From assembly GCA_965207125.1 (NCBI GenBank), contig OZ242263.1, positions 868,001 through 932,000 of the forward strand: a stretch of 64,000 bases of DNA, in the 5' to 3' direction. The first letter of the stretch is position 1. Every line of letters begins with the position of its first letter. The translations under genes were made by a program, and so were the position numbers. Positions 26,623-36,957 of this stretch are shown here, piece by piece. This DNA is from G965207125 sp965207125. Lineage in GTDB: Bacteria; Pseudomonadota; Alphaproteobacteria; Puniceispirillales; UBA1172. A model generated the notes under the pieces. It was given only the letters and a program-made list of their open reading frames with translations. It did not search any database and had not been told where the DNA came from.

Positions 26623-27420
26623 TTAACCTTTTGTCTGTTGTGATGCAACATCTCTGATGTTTGCGGGAGGCCGGTGGCGACGCCCCGGTGCGATGAGAAT
26701 GATTGCCGCTCCGTTTGAGAGAGATTCCGCCTCGGCAGTAGCGTGCGCCGCATCATGGCGCATAATAAATGGTGACAAGAGGCAAAGATCGCCCCTAACG
26801 CCTTTTCGGGCGCGGATCAGCAAGCGTCGCGCTGGCTTATCGGGCATCGGTTGAATGGGTTTTATAACAACCTCGCCGAGATTATGCCGGGCGAGCGCGA
26901 TTAAAATTTCATCAAGGCGGTCAACGCGGCTGATGATGGTGACCCCGCCTCGCGCGACCAGCGCGCCTGATGCAGTTTTCACCCAGCTGTCAAGATCATC
27001 CGCCGCCATCGAAGCGCGGCGTTGTTGATTATCGGACAGGGTCGAATCCTTGCGGTTATAAGGCGGGTTAATCACCACATGGTCATAGTGCGGCGGAATA
27101 TCGGCAACGGTGACATCCGCCTCGGTCAGCGTAATTCTATCAGAAAATTGGTTATTAGTGGCGTTGTGCTGTGCGAGTGCAAGCATATCAGGATTGCTAT
27201 CAAAGCCGGTAATCATCGAGTGCGGCAGGCGTTTGGCCAGCGCGACCATCACCGCTCCCACCCCGCAACCAGGCTCAAGAACGTCTTGCACGTCTTGAGG
27301 GACGGATGCTGCTAGCAACAGGGCATCACTGGTGGCTCTAAATCCTTGTGCTGGCTGAATCAAGGTTAAGCTACCATCATACCATCGGTCACGTGTTGTG
27401 GCTGCGTCATCAATCATCAT
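26623..27420 (-). CDS. Class I methyltransferase, tRNA1(Val) adenine-37 N6 type (TrmN6-like)
   Basis: The SAM-binding motif is VLEPGCGVGAVMVALAKRLP and the catalytic motif is VVINPPYNR, the NPPY pattern of N6-adenine methyltransferases. The N-terminal RDRWYDGSLTLIQPAQGFRATSDALLLA is typical of the COG4123 family that includes E. coli YfiC/TrmN6. The likely start is the ATG pair at 27415-27420, overlapping the DUF2007 gene end. About 265 residues. The exact target in this organism is inferred from the family. Confidence 0.85.
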   Translation of the reverse strand: MMIDDAATTRDRWYDGSLTLIQPAQGFRATSDALLLAASVPQDVQDVLEPGCGVGAVMVALAKRLPHSMITGFDSNPDMLALAQHNATNNQFSDRITLTEADVTVADIPPHYDHVVINPPYNRKDSTLSDNQQRRASMAADDLDSWVKTASGALVARGGVTIISRVDRLDEILIALARHNLGEVVIKPIQPMPDKPARRLLIRARKGVRGDLCLLSPFIMRHDAAHATAEAESLSNGAAIILIAPGRRHRPPANIRDVASQQTKG

Positions 27421-27628
27421 AGAATTGCCCAACTTCGGTAAGAACACGCCGCGCCTGCATCAGGTCATTCTCTGCAACTGCGAGCCGCTTAGGAAATAAC
27501 CCATTCGCGCCCGCCAGCAGATCGGCGATATGGCTGTCTCTGATAATATAGACAATGGCTGATTCTTTCAACACCGCCTCAACATAAGACATTCGAACAG
27601 GGTCAGTAATAGTTAGCAGGTCAATCAT
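27410..27628 (-). CDS. DUF2007 domain protein
   Basis: A 72-residue protein, MIDLLTITDPVRMSYVEAVL, followed by IADLLAGANGLFPKRLAVAE and DLMQARRVL. This matches DUF2007, a small ferredoxin-like domain sometimes described as a putative signal-transducing or prokaryotic Rubredoxin-associated module. It heads a unit with the methyltransferase, S49 protease and glyQS genes. Function unknown. Confidence 0.82.
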   Translation of the reverse strand: MIDLLTITDPVRMSYVEAVLKESAIVYIIRDSHIADLLAGANGLFPKRLAVAENDLMQARRVLTEVGQFYDD

Positions 27629-27728
27629 TCGCGCATCTTAGTCGAAAATCGGTTCAGGCCAAAGTAGTGAAATGATTGGCTTGCCGAAATAAAAAAGGCG
27701 GTTATCATGTCGCCTGAGGTAATAAAGC

Positions 27729-28754
27729 ATGACATCACTCGCGGATAAAACCAAAATCAACCCGCCGCTAGCGTCGCTTGAGCCGTTAATCGCCATGACG
27801 CGTCCAGCGATGGTGGTAACCAACCAAATCATTATAGAGCGGATGGAAAGCGAAATTGATCTGATTCCGACTCTTGCCGGTCATTTGGTATCGGCGGGTG
27901 GTAAACGGCTGCGTCCAATGCTGACGTTAGCGGGTGCGTTTGTAGCGGGGGCTGATGAGAAAAACCTCGCGCGTGCATCAAAATTGGCGGCGGCGATCGA
28001 GTTCATCCATACAGCAACTTTGCTTCATGATGACGTTGTTGACGCTTCTGAAATGCGGCGCGGTGATAAAACCGCAAGCGTCATATGGGGAAATGAAGCT
28101 AGTGTTCTTGTTGGTGATTTTCTTTTCGCGCGGGCTTTTGAGTTGATGGTTGAGGTGGGGAATATCGAGGTTTTGGGTTGCCTTGCAAGGGCCTCCTCTA
28201 AAATCGCTGAAGGCGAGATCGCACAGATGGCATTAACAGGCAATCTTGATGCGGGGTATGACAGTTATCTGGCAGTTATAACAGCGAAAACGGCTGAGTT
28301 ATTCGCGGCTACGGCCAAGGGCGGAACAATGGTTAGCGGCGGTGATGAGGCGTTAGCATCGTTGATGGCTGATTATGGGAAAAATCTCGGCATTGCTTTT
28401 CAGATTGCCGATGACGCACTTGATTACTCAGCGTCAGGCGAGAATCTGGGCAAAACAATCGGAGATGATTTCCGTGAAGGCAAGATCACTTTACCGGTGT
28501 TGTTAGCGTGGCAAGATGGTAATGAGGTTGAACGTGATTTCTGGCAACGTTGTCTTGGCCAAGGTGAGATTGGTCAGGGTGATTTGGAGCAGGCCATAAG
28601 GATATTATCACGCCATAACGCGATCGCACGAACGCTGGCTGAGGCACAAAAATACGCGGTGGCAGCACATGAGCGCGCGTGCGAGGTCACGAATATCGAG
28701 GTCGGGGCGGCGTTGATGGCGGCGGCGTGGTTTGCCGCCGACAGAATGCGTTAA
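27729..28754 (+). CDS. Polyprenyl (octaprenyl/decaprenyl) diphosphate synthase
   Basis: The enzyme extends farnesyl diphosphate with isopentenyl units to make the ubiquinone side chain. The first Asp-rich motif is TLLHDDVVDASEMRRG (about residues 98-113) and the second is FQIADDALDYSASGEN (about 226-241), with GGKRLRPMLTLAGAF earlier. 341 residues, normal for IspB-type synthases. It is divergent from DUF2007 with a 100-base spacer. Chain length (8, 9 or 10 units) cannot be set by eye. Confidence 0.93.
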   Translation: MTSLADKTKINPPLASLEPLIAMTRPAMVVTNQIIIERMESEIDLIPTLAGHLVSAGGKRLRPMLTLAGAFVAGADEKNLARASKLAAAIEFIHTATLLHDDVVDASEMRRGDKTASVIWGNEASVLVGDFLFARAFELMVEVGNIEVLGCLARASSKIAEGEIAQMALTGNLDAGYDSYLAVITAKTAELFAATAKGGTMVSGGDEALASLMADYGKNLGIAFQIADDALDYSASGENLGKTIGDDFREGKITLPVLLAWQDGNEVERDFWQRCLGQGEIGQGDLEQAIRILSRHNAIARTLAEAQKYAVAAHERACEVTNIEVGAALMAAAWFAADRMR

Positions 28755-29080
28755 CTAGCTTTCAGCATTTCTATATGAGGCGGGTCTTCAGATTACCTCA
28801 CGGCTAATGTTAGTTTGCTGTTGGTTAATTCTGGGCAACATTCTGCAATAGCCCATCGATTTCACGTCGGTTATTCAGTATCACGGCCGCATCTTTTTTC
28901 TCTGCGTCGCGCTGAATGCAAAATTTGACAACTTTATCCAGAATTAGACTGACGAGTAGCGGAATGACACTCGGTGAAATGATCACCGGGTTAATCTCAT
29001 GTTTGAGATAAAAAACCATGCGGGCTTTCAGCAAGGCGCATGGCGAGAAGAAGAGGTCGTTAAGAACGAGTCGAAAAGAT
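28755..29080. other. Intergenic region with one doubtful small ORF
   Basis: About 330 bases between the polyprenyl synthase stop and the porin terminator. The only open frame is on the minus strand at 28825-29034 (TTG start, 69 codons; ATG at 29019 gives 64). It has a hydrophobic stretch (INPVIISPSVIPLLVSLIL) and a charged tail, but no ribosome site that I can see, and I do not recognise it. I leave it as doubtful. No RNA gene or repeat was noticed. Confidence 0.3.
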
Positions 29081-29102
29081 AAGGGGGGATTTCTCCCCCC
29101 TT
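29081..29102 (-). terminator. Rho-independent terminator of the porin gene
   Basis: AAGGGGGGA at 29081-29089 and its mirror TCCCCCCTT at 29094-29102 form an 8-9 bp G-C stem with a four-base loop. On the minus strand it is followed by ATCTTTTC. It lies 31 bases past the porin stop. Confidence 0.75.
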
Positions 29103-29133
29103 ACCGGTAAAAATGAACGTCTTGAGACAATCC

Positions 29134-30267
29134 TTAGAATGAGACTTGAACCTCAAAGATGGCTTCTTGACCTTCATTGTTTAGTTCAGTAGTACCGGAA
29201 GTATCACTCAGATCAAACTGGTTCCAAGCTAGTGTTGCGGACAGACCCGTTGCGATAGCATACTCGGCTGAAAGAGAGATGATATCAGCTGTTTGATCCA
29301 ATACATCATTATCTGCGTTGGCGTAATAACCGCCGACCGAGAGTTTATCGTTAATCTGATAGCCGACGCCAAAACCAGTGGTTTCCGCACCTGTATTTTC
29401 ACCTACCTCGAAACTAGCATGTGAAAGTGTGAGGCTCAGATCGTGCCAATCAACAGCAACACCATAAGCTACGCTTGACCTTTCGGCATCACCATCTTCA
29501 CCATTATCCCTAGCGGCAAAGTTTAAGGTTAGGTCCATACCGCTAAGATCGGCGCTATAGCTAGCACCGACAGAGATGTCCGACTCTTCTCCACTGTTTC
29601 CATTTTCTCCAAGGTTTCTTGTTTCACCGTCGTCATTCCGAGAATCTTCCCATGACACGCCGAAACGGAAACCGCCAAAGTCCGGTGTGAAATAGGCGAT
29701 TTTGGAGCTATCATTATATGATGGGTTACCAGCAAAAGCCACGATCCCTGTTGCGCGGTCCGGTACGTTCTCGTTAGCAGGAGTGGCCGGATCGTCGGGA
29801 ATGCCATTTCCATCAGCGAACTGAGGATACTGCTGACCATCGTCCTGACCATAGGTGCCGGCATGGGTCGGAGCCCAAGTTTGGAACATATCAGAAGCAC
29901 CGTCGTTCTCACCTAATACAATCTGACCAAAATCGCCTTGAATATAAAGCGAAGCTTCGTCAGAATTGGTTGGAGCGTTGTCATCTGTGGTAATAGCCTC
30001 AATCTGAACATCCATACCGAAGGTCAAGCCGTTATCGGTGGTGCGTGAGAAGCTGATAAAAATCTCGCTATCAGCATAGCTTCCAGAGTCAGCACCGTTG
30101 TCATCCTTGGTGTCGTCGTCTGTGTAGCTGTGATAGCCAAACTCATAGAAACCGCCGATGGATGCTTCCGCACCTTGCGGGGCCATTACCATCGACTCCT
30201 GTGCTAGCGCAGAGCCAGCATAAGCAACGGAAACAAGCGCCGTTGTCGCTAATACGATTTTTTTCAT
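29134..30267 (-). CDS. Outer-membrane porin, Gram-negative porin family
   Basis: A trimeric general-diffusion porin type. Translation most likely begins at the ATG at 30265-30267 behind GAGGT, giving the signal peptide MKKIVLATTALVSVAYAGSA with cleavage after ALAQ; the longer open frame has no site. The mature part has alternating beta-strands (EIFISFSRTTDNGLTFGMDV, ASLYIQGDFGQIVLGENDGA) rich in Asp, Asn and Gly, and ends in Phe (IFEVQVSF), the outer-membrane insertion signal. 377 residues. Monocistronic: a terminator follows and a long structured leader precedes. The acidic composition suits a marine organism (inference). Confidence 0.9.
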   Translation of the reverse strand: MKKIVLATTALVSVAYAGSALAQESMVMAPQGAEASIGGFYEFGYHSYTDDDTKDDNGADSGSYADSEIFISFSRTTDNGLTFGMDVQIEAITTDDNAPTNSDEASLYIQGDFGQIVLGENDGASDMFQTWAPTHAGTYGQDDGQQYPQFADGNGIPDDPATPANENVPDRATGIVAFAGNPSYNDSSKIAYFTPDFGGFRFGVSWEDSRNDDGETRNLGENGNSGEESDISVGASYSADLSGMDLTLNFAARDNGEDGDAERSSVAYGVAVDWHDLSLTLSHASFEVGENTGAETTGFGVGYQINDKLSVGGYYANADNDVLDQTADIISLSAEYAIATGLSATLAWNQFDLSDTSGTTELNNEGQEAIFEVQVSF

Positions 30268-30286
30268 GATATAAACCTCATATCTA

Positions 30287-30300
30287 GGTGGTCGCCCACC
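30287..30300 (-). promoter_or_regulatory. Leader hairpin with GNRA loop before porin
   Basis: On the minus strand GGTGG-GCGA-CCACC forms a 5-bp stem capped by a GCGA tetraloop. It ends 19 bases before the start codon and just upstream of the GAGGT ribosome site, so it could shape mRNA stability or translation of the porin. Confidence 0.45.
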
Positions 30301-30431
30301 GTTACATTTAAGCGACGAAGAATAGCTTAATAAAAAATAAAACATCGTCCCTATCTGTCGCAAGGTATGCCTTAAGTTTTACCAGCCTGTCCCCTTTATC
30401 GACCAAGGCTTTAACAAGAAAACTCGCGACT

Positions 30432-30447
30432 GTTGCATTTATGCAAC
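30432..30447. promoter_or_regulatory. Palindrome GTTGCATTTATGCAAC, possible operator
   Basis: Seven-base arms GTTGCAT and ATGCAAC are separated by TT, giving a perfect two-fold site 165 bases upstream of the porin start, next to an AT-rich tract. The size and symmetry suit a dimeric helix-turn-helix regulator. I do not recognise the regulator. Confidence 0.45.
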
Positions 30448-30469
30448 TTATTATTAAATTATAATATAA

Positions 30470-30643
30470 TTAAAATCGCCTTTTCTCGTTGTTTTCATTG
30501 ACCCTTCTCATCTGATCACAATAAGCGCGCAGGGATTGCTTACCAGAGTCATGATCAGGCAGATTCGCGATGAATTCAGCGGGCACACGCGTTTCTAGCT
30601 TCGATAGCACCGTAGGCGACATGGATTTTAGCATATTGTCCAC
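30470..30643 (-). CDS. Possible small protein, unrecognised
   Basis: A 57-codon frame from a GTG at 30641-30643 (54 codons from the ATG at 30634) reading MLKSMSPTVLSKLETRVPAE, ending NENNEKRRF. The composition looks protein-like, with no run of rare residues, but there is no strong ribosome site and I know no relative. The frame extends further upstream without a start codon other than CTG, which could mean a remnant. Low confidence. Confidence 0.25.
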   Translation of the reverse strand: MDNMLKSMSPTVLSKLETRVPAEFIANLPDHDSGKQSLRAYCDQMRRVNENNEKRRF

Positions 30644-30663
30644 GAGTACCTCAATACTCGTGG
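30640..30663. repeat. Perfect 9-bp hairpin
   Basis: CCACGAGTA and TACTCGTGG enclose the six-base loop CCTCAA. There is no T-run on either side, so it is not an obvious terminator; it may be an operator or an RNA structure. Confidence 0.5.
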
Positions 30664-30761
30664 AGCTGTTTGATTTTATCCTGCGGGAAAACAGTACCTC
30701 TAATGGCGGTCATTAACGTTCTTGTTCTTTCCCCATATTAAATGTTGTCTTATTACCATTG

Positions 30762-30995
30762 ATGCACGATGGTAAGGTTATGAGACGATCATACGATATT
30801 GACTCAGCGGACAAAGTTCGTGGGATCTTATTGCAAGCGAACAGGCGCGGGTTGCTAACAACAAATTTGGAATGTTTATCTCTCGTACTTACTCACAACC
30901 CTGCTCATCTTCAGCAGATCATCTCCAGACACTCAGTGAATGTCTGGCCTGAATTAGTGTGTTATCGTCTTGCACAGAATTTCAGACCTATTTAA
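30762..30995 (+). CDS. Small protein of unknown function upstream of an RHH protein
   Basis: A 77-residue frame starting MHDGKVMRRSYDIDSADKVR (a TTG one codon earlier is possible). It reads as a soluble, mixed-charge protein with a conserved-looking helix (DKVRGILLQANRRG) and no membrane segment, and ends QNFRPI. I do not recognise a family. The stop is 6 bases before the ribbon-helix-helix gene, whose ribosome site overlaps this stop, so the two are probably one transcript. Small size keeps confidence low. Confidence 0.4.
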   Translation: MHDGKVMRRSYDIDSADKVRGILLQANRRGLLTTNLECLSLVLTHNPAHLQQIISRHSVNVWPELVCYRLAQNFRPI

Positions 30996-31001
30996 GGTTA
31001 A

Positions 31002-31229
31002 ATGATGATCAAGCGTTCGCTGACGATAAACAAGCATCGGACTTCGGTTTCACTAGAGCCACTTTTCTGGGAAAGACTGCAAGAGGTAGCAAAGCTGCAT
31101 GGCTTGTCGGTAAGCGGTCTTGTTACTGAAATTGACGCACAACGAAGCAATGATATGGCGTCAGGGCTTGTTCGAGGCGGTTTATCGAGTGAGATTAGGA
31201 TTTTTATCCTACGTGAATCTCTTGGTTGA
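31002..31229 (+). CDS. Ribbon-helix-helix domain protein (RHH_4/COG4321 type)
   Basis: The sequence KRSLTINKHRTSVSLEPLFWERLQEVAK, then HGLSVSGLVTEID and SSEIRIFILRESL, matches the alphaproteobacterial RHH_4 family: a beta-strand (TSVSLE) followed by two helices, the DNA-binding fold of Arc/MetJ-type dimers. Start is ATG at 31002 or 31005, behind TAAGG. 75 residues. Targets are unknown; the palindromes and hairpin upstream of the porin and the small ORF are within 600 bases and are candidates by position only. Confidence 0.8.
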   Translation: MMIKRSLTINKHRTSVSLEPLFWERLQEVAKLHGLSVSGLVTEIDAQRSNDMASGLVRGGLSSEIRIFILRESLG

Positions 31230-31315
31230 TTATTAATAATTCTTTTCTTGCCAGATTTACTTTCATCAGCCTATAAATGTAGGAATAAAGTGGATAATTT
31301 AGGGGGTGTTCGGCT

Positions 31316-32056
31316 ATGACTCGTCCGATCAATCTTGGAATTTTGCTTGCGGGTGAAAAAGACCCCGGGCTTGCTCTTGACCTGCCGACTTATCGGCAGA
31401 TGTTCACTGCACTTTTTGCTCCGGCCTCAGATCAAGTGGAGGTGAGTTTTATAGACTCCCGCTTGGGCGAAAAACCAGCTTATCTTGATCAGTTCGATGC
31501 ATATCTAGTTTCGGGTAGCAAATACGGGGTTTATGATGATGAACCTTGGATAGCATCGTTGCTCAGCTTTATTCGTGATGCATATCAGGCAGGCAAACCT
31601 CTGGTCGGAGTTTGTTTTGGTCATCAGGCGTTGGCTGAAGCCTTGGGTGGCCGAGCACGGAAATCGCCTAAAGGCTGGGGTGTGGGAATGCATAAGATGC
31701 CAGTGATTGGAAATTTGCCTTTTACTGACAATCTGCCGAAAAGCTTTCATCTTGGTTTTATCCATCAGGATCAGGTAGAAGCCTTGCCGCCGGGCGCTGA
31801 GGCTTTTATGGGCGATGATTTCTGCCCTTACGCCGGTTTTACTATAGATGGGCGTGTTCTGGCTATGCAAGGTCATCCTGAGTTTCCAAAGTGTTTTCTG
31901 AAAGCTCTCTATGACTGGCTCGAAGATCGGATTGGCACGGATCGAATCGCTAAAGCGCGAAGTAGCCTTGAAAATGACGCTGAAACCGATCTGGTCAGGG
32001 GCTGGATCGTGTCGTTTTTGCATTATGCTTTATCAAGACGTCAAGACGTAGCGTAG
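31316..32056 (+). CDS. Class I glutamine amidotransferase-like protein
   Basis: A stand-alone GATase of the GMP-synthase-like group (COG0518). The nucleophile elbow is PLVGVCFGHQALAEALGG (Cys about residue 100) and the His-Glu pair lies in AMQGHPEFPKC. The middle part (GWGVGMHKMPV, FHLGFIHQDQVEALPPGA) matches this group. 246 residues, full length, with a GGGGGT ribosome site. It lies 15 bases before the hydantoinase/oxoprolinase gene. Such enzymes can hydrolyse gamma-glutamyl compounds, which would give the pair a joint role in gamma-glutamyl or 5-oxoproline breakdown; that is inference. Confidence 0.85.
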   Translation: MTRPINLGILLAGEKDPGLALDLPTYRQMFTALFAPASDQVEVSFIDSRLGEKPAYLDQFDAYLVSGSKYGVYDDEPWIASLLSFIRDAYQAGKPLVGVCFGHQALAEALGGRARKSPKGWGVGMHKMPVIGNLPFTDNLPKSFHLGFIHQDQVEALPPGAEAFMGDDFCPYAGFTIDGRVLAMQGHPEFPKCFLKALYDWLEDRIGTDRIAKARSSLENDAETDLVRGWIVSFLHYALSRRQDVA

Positions 32057-32071
32057 CGACCGCAGTAGCAC

Positions 32072-34111
32072 ATGAGTCTGATTTTAGGTCTCGATACCGG
32101 CGGCACTTTCACCGATGCGGCTATCATCGATAAGAATGATGGTCGCCTGCTCGCCAAAGCCAAAGCGCCAACCACACGGCAGGATTTAATTATTGGCTTA
32201 AGGCAGGCTATTTCCGCTGTTTTATCAGAGATCGGAGAAGAGCATCAATCACAGATCAAGCGTTTCTGTTTATCAACAACCCTAGCCACCAACGCGGTTG
32301 TCGAAGGAATGGGCGGTTCGGTCGGTCTGGTGATGATTGGCTTTGCACCAAGTAGCCTTGAGAAAAACGGCCTCGGCGAAGCATTAGGCAATGATCCTGT
32401 GGCTTTTATCGACGGCGGTCATCACGCTGATGCAAAACCGCAAGCAAAACTTGATATTGCCGCGCTTAAACGTTTTGCTAAACAATATCACCGTCGCGTT
32501 AGCGCGATTGCGATTGTCAGTCATTTCGCAACGAGAAACCCCGAACACGAAATTGCCGCACGCGACCTGCTTCATGCTGAAACAGGGTTACCGACAAACT
32601 GCAGCCATGAGTTATCGTCGGCTTTGGGAGGACCAAAACGAGGGTTGACGACTTTGCTTAACGCGCGACTGATCAATTTACTCGACCAACAAATCACCGC
32701 CACCGACACGGTTTTGGACGAAATCGGGCTTAAATCTGAATTAATGGTGGTCAAAGGTGACGGCTCACTGGTGGATAAGGATTTCGCGCGACTCCGTCCA
32801 GTTGAGACGGTTCTCTCGGGACCTGCGGCAAGTATATCAGGGGCAGCGCATCTTGCCGGATGCAAAGACGCGCTGATCAGCGATATCGGTGGAACCACAA
32901 CCGATATCACGGTGATGGTTGGTGGTTTACCAAAATTATCATCCAAGGGAGCAACGATCGGCGGACGCGCCACAATGGTTGAAGCGGCAGATATTCGCAC
33001 GGTTGGGCTTGGCGGAGATAGCGAGGTGAAACTGATCGATCGAGGATTGCGTGGCGGGGTGATTCTTGGCCCCAGACGCTCAGTGCCGATCTCCTCTCTT
33101 GCGATGACCAATCCTGAAATTCATCAAGCTCTTGATTATCAGCTCGGCAATCCAATCGCATCGGCGAGTGATGCACGGTTTGTCATTCCGTTATTCACGG
33201 GTGCACCGCCTGAATGGTTAACGCGTTCGGAATATAAAATGGCAGTGGAATGCCATGATCAGGGTATCGCACCAATATCTGATCTTGCCGAAACAAGCCT
33301 TGCGATTGGCGCGATAGACCGACTGATGGCGCGAGGTTTAGTTGCGATCGCGTCTTTCACCCCGACTGATGCGGCGCATATTTTGGGCACATTCACAGAT
33401 TTTGACACTGAGGCCGCATTAAAGGCGGGAACATTGATGGCGCGCCAACGCACTGGTAGTGGCAAGAAGCAAGCCGAAAATGCGGAAGATTTCGCCGGGG
33501 CGATTCTGGAACGTCTGACACTTCAATCGACTCTTGCTTTAACGGATAGCATTTTCGCCCATCAAGGATTGCCTGAGGCCATGTCTGACCGTAATCCGCT
33601 TTTGGAAATTCTGCTTCGCTCGTCTATCAGCGAAATGCATGCCAGCCGACCAGGCCGCGATCAGAACGATAACCTGCTTTATCTGCGTTTGCGCACGGGA
33701 CAACCTCTTATCGCACTTGGCGCCGCCTCGCGGTGTTATTATTCAGCGATTGCTGAAGTTTTAGGGGCTGAATTGATTGTTCCTGACAATGCTGATGTGG
33801 CTGGGGCCATCGGGGCGGCGGTCGGCAATATCCGCCAGCGGACGCAAATCACGATAACTCAACCGACGAGCGGTGTTTTTCGCGTGCATCTTAATAAAGG
33901 GCCGGTTGATTTTGCCGATTTGGAGGAAGCGCTTGCCCACGCAGGTGAAGCTGCTACTAGCGAAGCGCACTCTAGAGCACTTGCGGCAGGTGGTAGCGAT
34001 CAGATCAAGATCAGCACCACGAACAAGGTCGATATGATCGAGGTTGGTGGTGGTAAAAAATTGTTTATCGAGGCAAGGGTCAACGCTGTTGCAATCGATG
34101 CTTCTTTTTGA
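32072..34111 (+). CDS. Hydantoinase/oxoprolinase family protein (HyuA-type)
   Basis: An ATP-dependent ring-opening enzyme subunit of the ASKHA fold. Phosphate-binding motifs are LGLDTGGTFTDAAIID at the N-terminus and ISDIGGTTTDITVMVGG (about residues 269-285); between them LSGPAASISGAAHLAG is conserved. ALGAASRCYYSAIAEVLG near the C-terminus is typical. 679 residues matches the HyuA subunit; no HyuB partner follows, so it is a solo form. The real substrate (5-oxoproline, hydantoin, N-methylhydantoin, acetone-like compounds) is not decided by sequence. Coupled with the GATase upstream. Confidence 0.88.
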   Translation: MSLILGLDTGGTFTDAAIIDKNDGRLLAKAKAPTTRQDLIIGLRQAISAVLSEIGEEHQSQIKRFCLSTTLATNAVVEGMGGSVGLVMIGFAPSSLEKNGLGEALGNDPVAFIDGGHHADAKPQAKLDIAALKRFAKQYHRRVSAIAIVSHFATRNPEHEIAARDLLHAETGLPTNCSHELSSALGGPKRGLTTLLNARLINLLDQQITATDTVLDEIGLKSELMVVKGDGSLVDKDFARLRPVETVLSGPAASISGAAHLAGCKDALISDIGGTTTDITVMVGGLPKLSSKGATIGGRATMVEAADIRTVGLGGDSEVKLIDRGLRGGVILGPRRSVPISSLAMTNPEIHQALDYQLGNPIASASDARFVIPLFTGAPPEWLTRSEYKMAVECHDQGIAPISDLAETSLAIGAIDRLMARGLVAIASFTPTDAAHILGTFTDFDTEAALKAGTLMARQRTGSGKKQAENAEDFAGAILERLTLQSTLALTDSIFAHQGLPEAMSDRNPLLEILLRSSISEMHASRPGRDQNDNLLYLRLRTGQPLIALGAASRCYYSAIAEVLGAELIVPDNADVAGAIGAAVGNIRQRTQITITQPTSGVFRVHLNKGPVDFADLEEALAHAGEAATSEAHSRALAAGGSDQIKISTTNKVDMIEVGGGKKLFIEARVNAVAIDASF

Positions 34112-34136
34112 TTCGAGATACGGATCAGATAAAGAG

Positions 34137-34213
34137 TGGTGGGCCCGGAGGGACTCGAACCCCCAACAACACCGTTATGAGCGGTGCGTTCTAACCAGTT
34201 GAACTACGGGCCC
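34137..34213 (-). tRNA. tRNA-Ile(CAU), the TilS-modified isoleucine tRNA
   Basis: A full 77-base cloverleaf with encoded CCA: acceptor GGGCCCG/CGGGCCC, D stem GTTC/GAAC, anticodon stem CACCG/CGGTG with loop CTCATAA (anticodon CAU), variable loop TTGTT, and T arm GGGGG-TTCGAGT-CCCTC. A CAU anticodon may mean Met or Ile2; the GGGCCCG acceptor and the position just downstream of rpoD match alphaproteobacterial tRNA-Ile2. C34 would be changed to lysidine by TilS, also encoded in this window. The D stem uses U11-A24 in place of the common C11-G24. Confidence 0.9.
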
Positions 34214-34263
34214 GCGCAAGACACATTTTGCATCATACCAGATGAGGCATAGCCAATTAGGGG

Positions 34264-36945
<2,682 letters not shown>

Positions 36946-36957
36946 GATAATATCCGA

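Larger units (their letters stand above)
30268..30469 (-). promoter_or_regulatory. Porin upstream region (leader and promoter area)
   Basis: About 200 bases rich in A and T. On the minus strand TTGCGA (about 30358-30363) followed after roughly 17 bases by an AT-rich TTATTT could be promoter boxes, but the match is weak. A second AT-rich stretch with TATAAT lies near 30460. The region also holds a leader hairpin and a palindrome, listed separately. No gene is seen. Confidence 0.4.

Noticed and set aside
28825..29034. Small minus-strand ORF between the polyprenyl synthase and the porin
   Set aside because: No ribosome site, weak start codon and no recognisable family; not supported as a gene.
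32572..33111. Minus-strand 179-codon frame inside the oxoprolinase gene
   Set aside because: Shadow of a well-supported gene; composition is low-complexity Ser/Pro/Thr with no motif.
34137..34213. Assignment as elongator tRNA-Met
   Set aside because: The anticodon is CAU, but the GGGCCCG acceptor and the conserved position after rpoD fit tRNA-Ile2 better.
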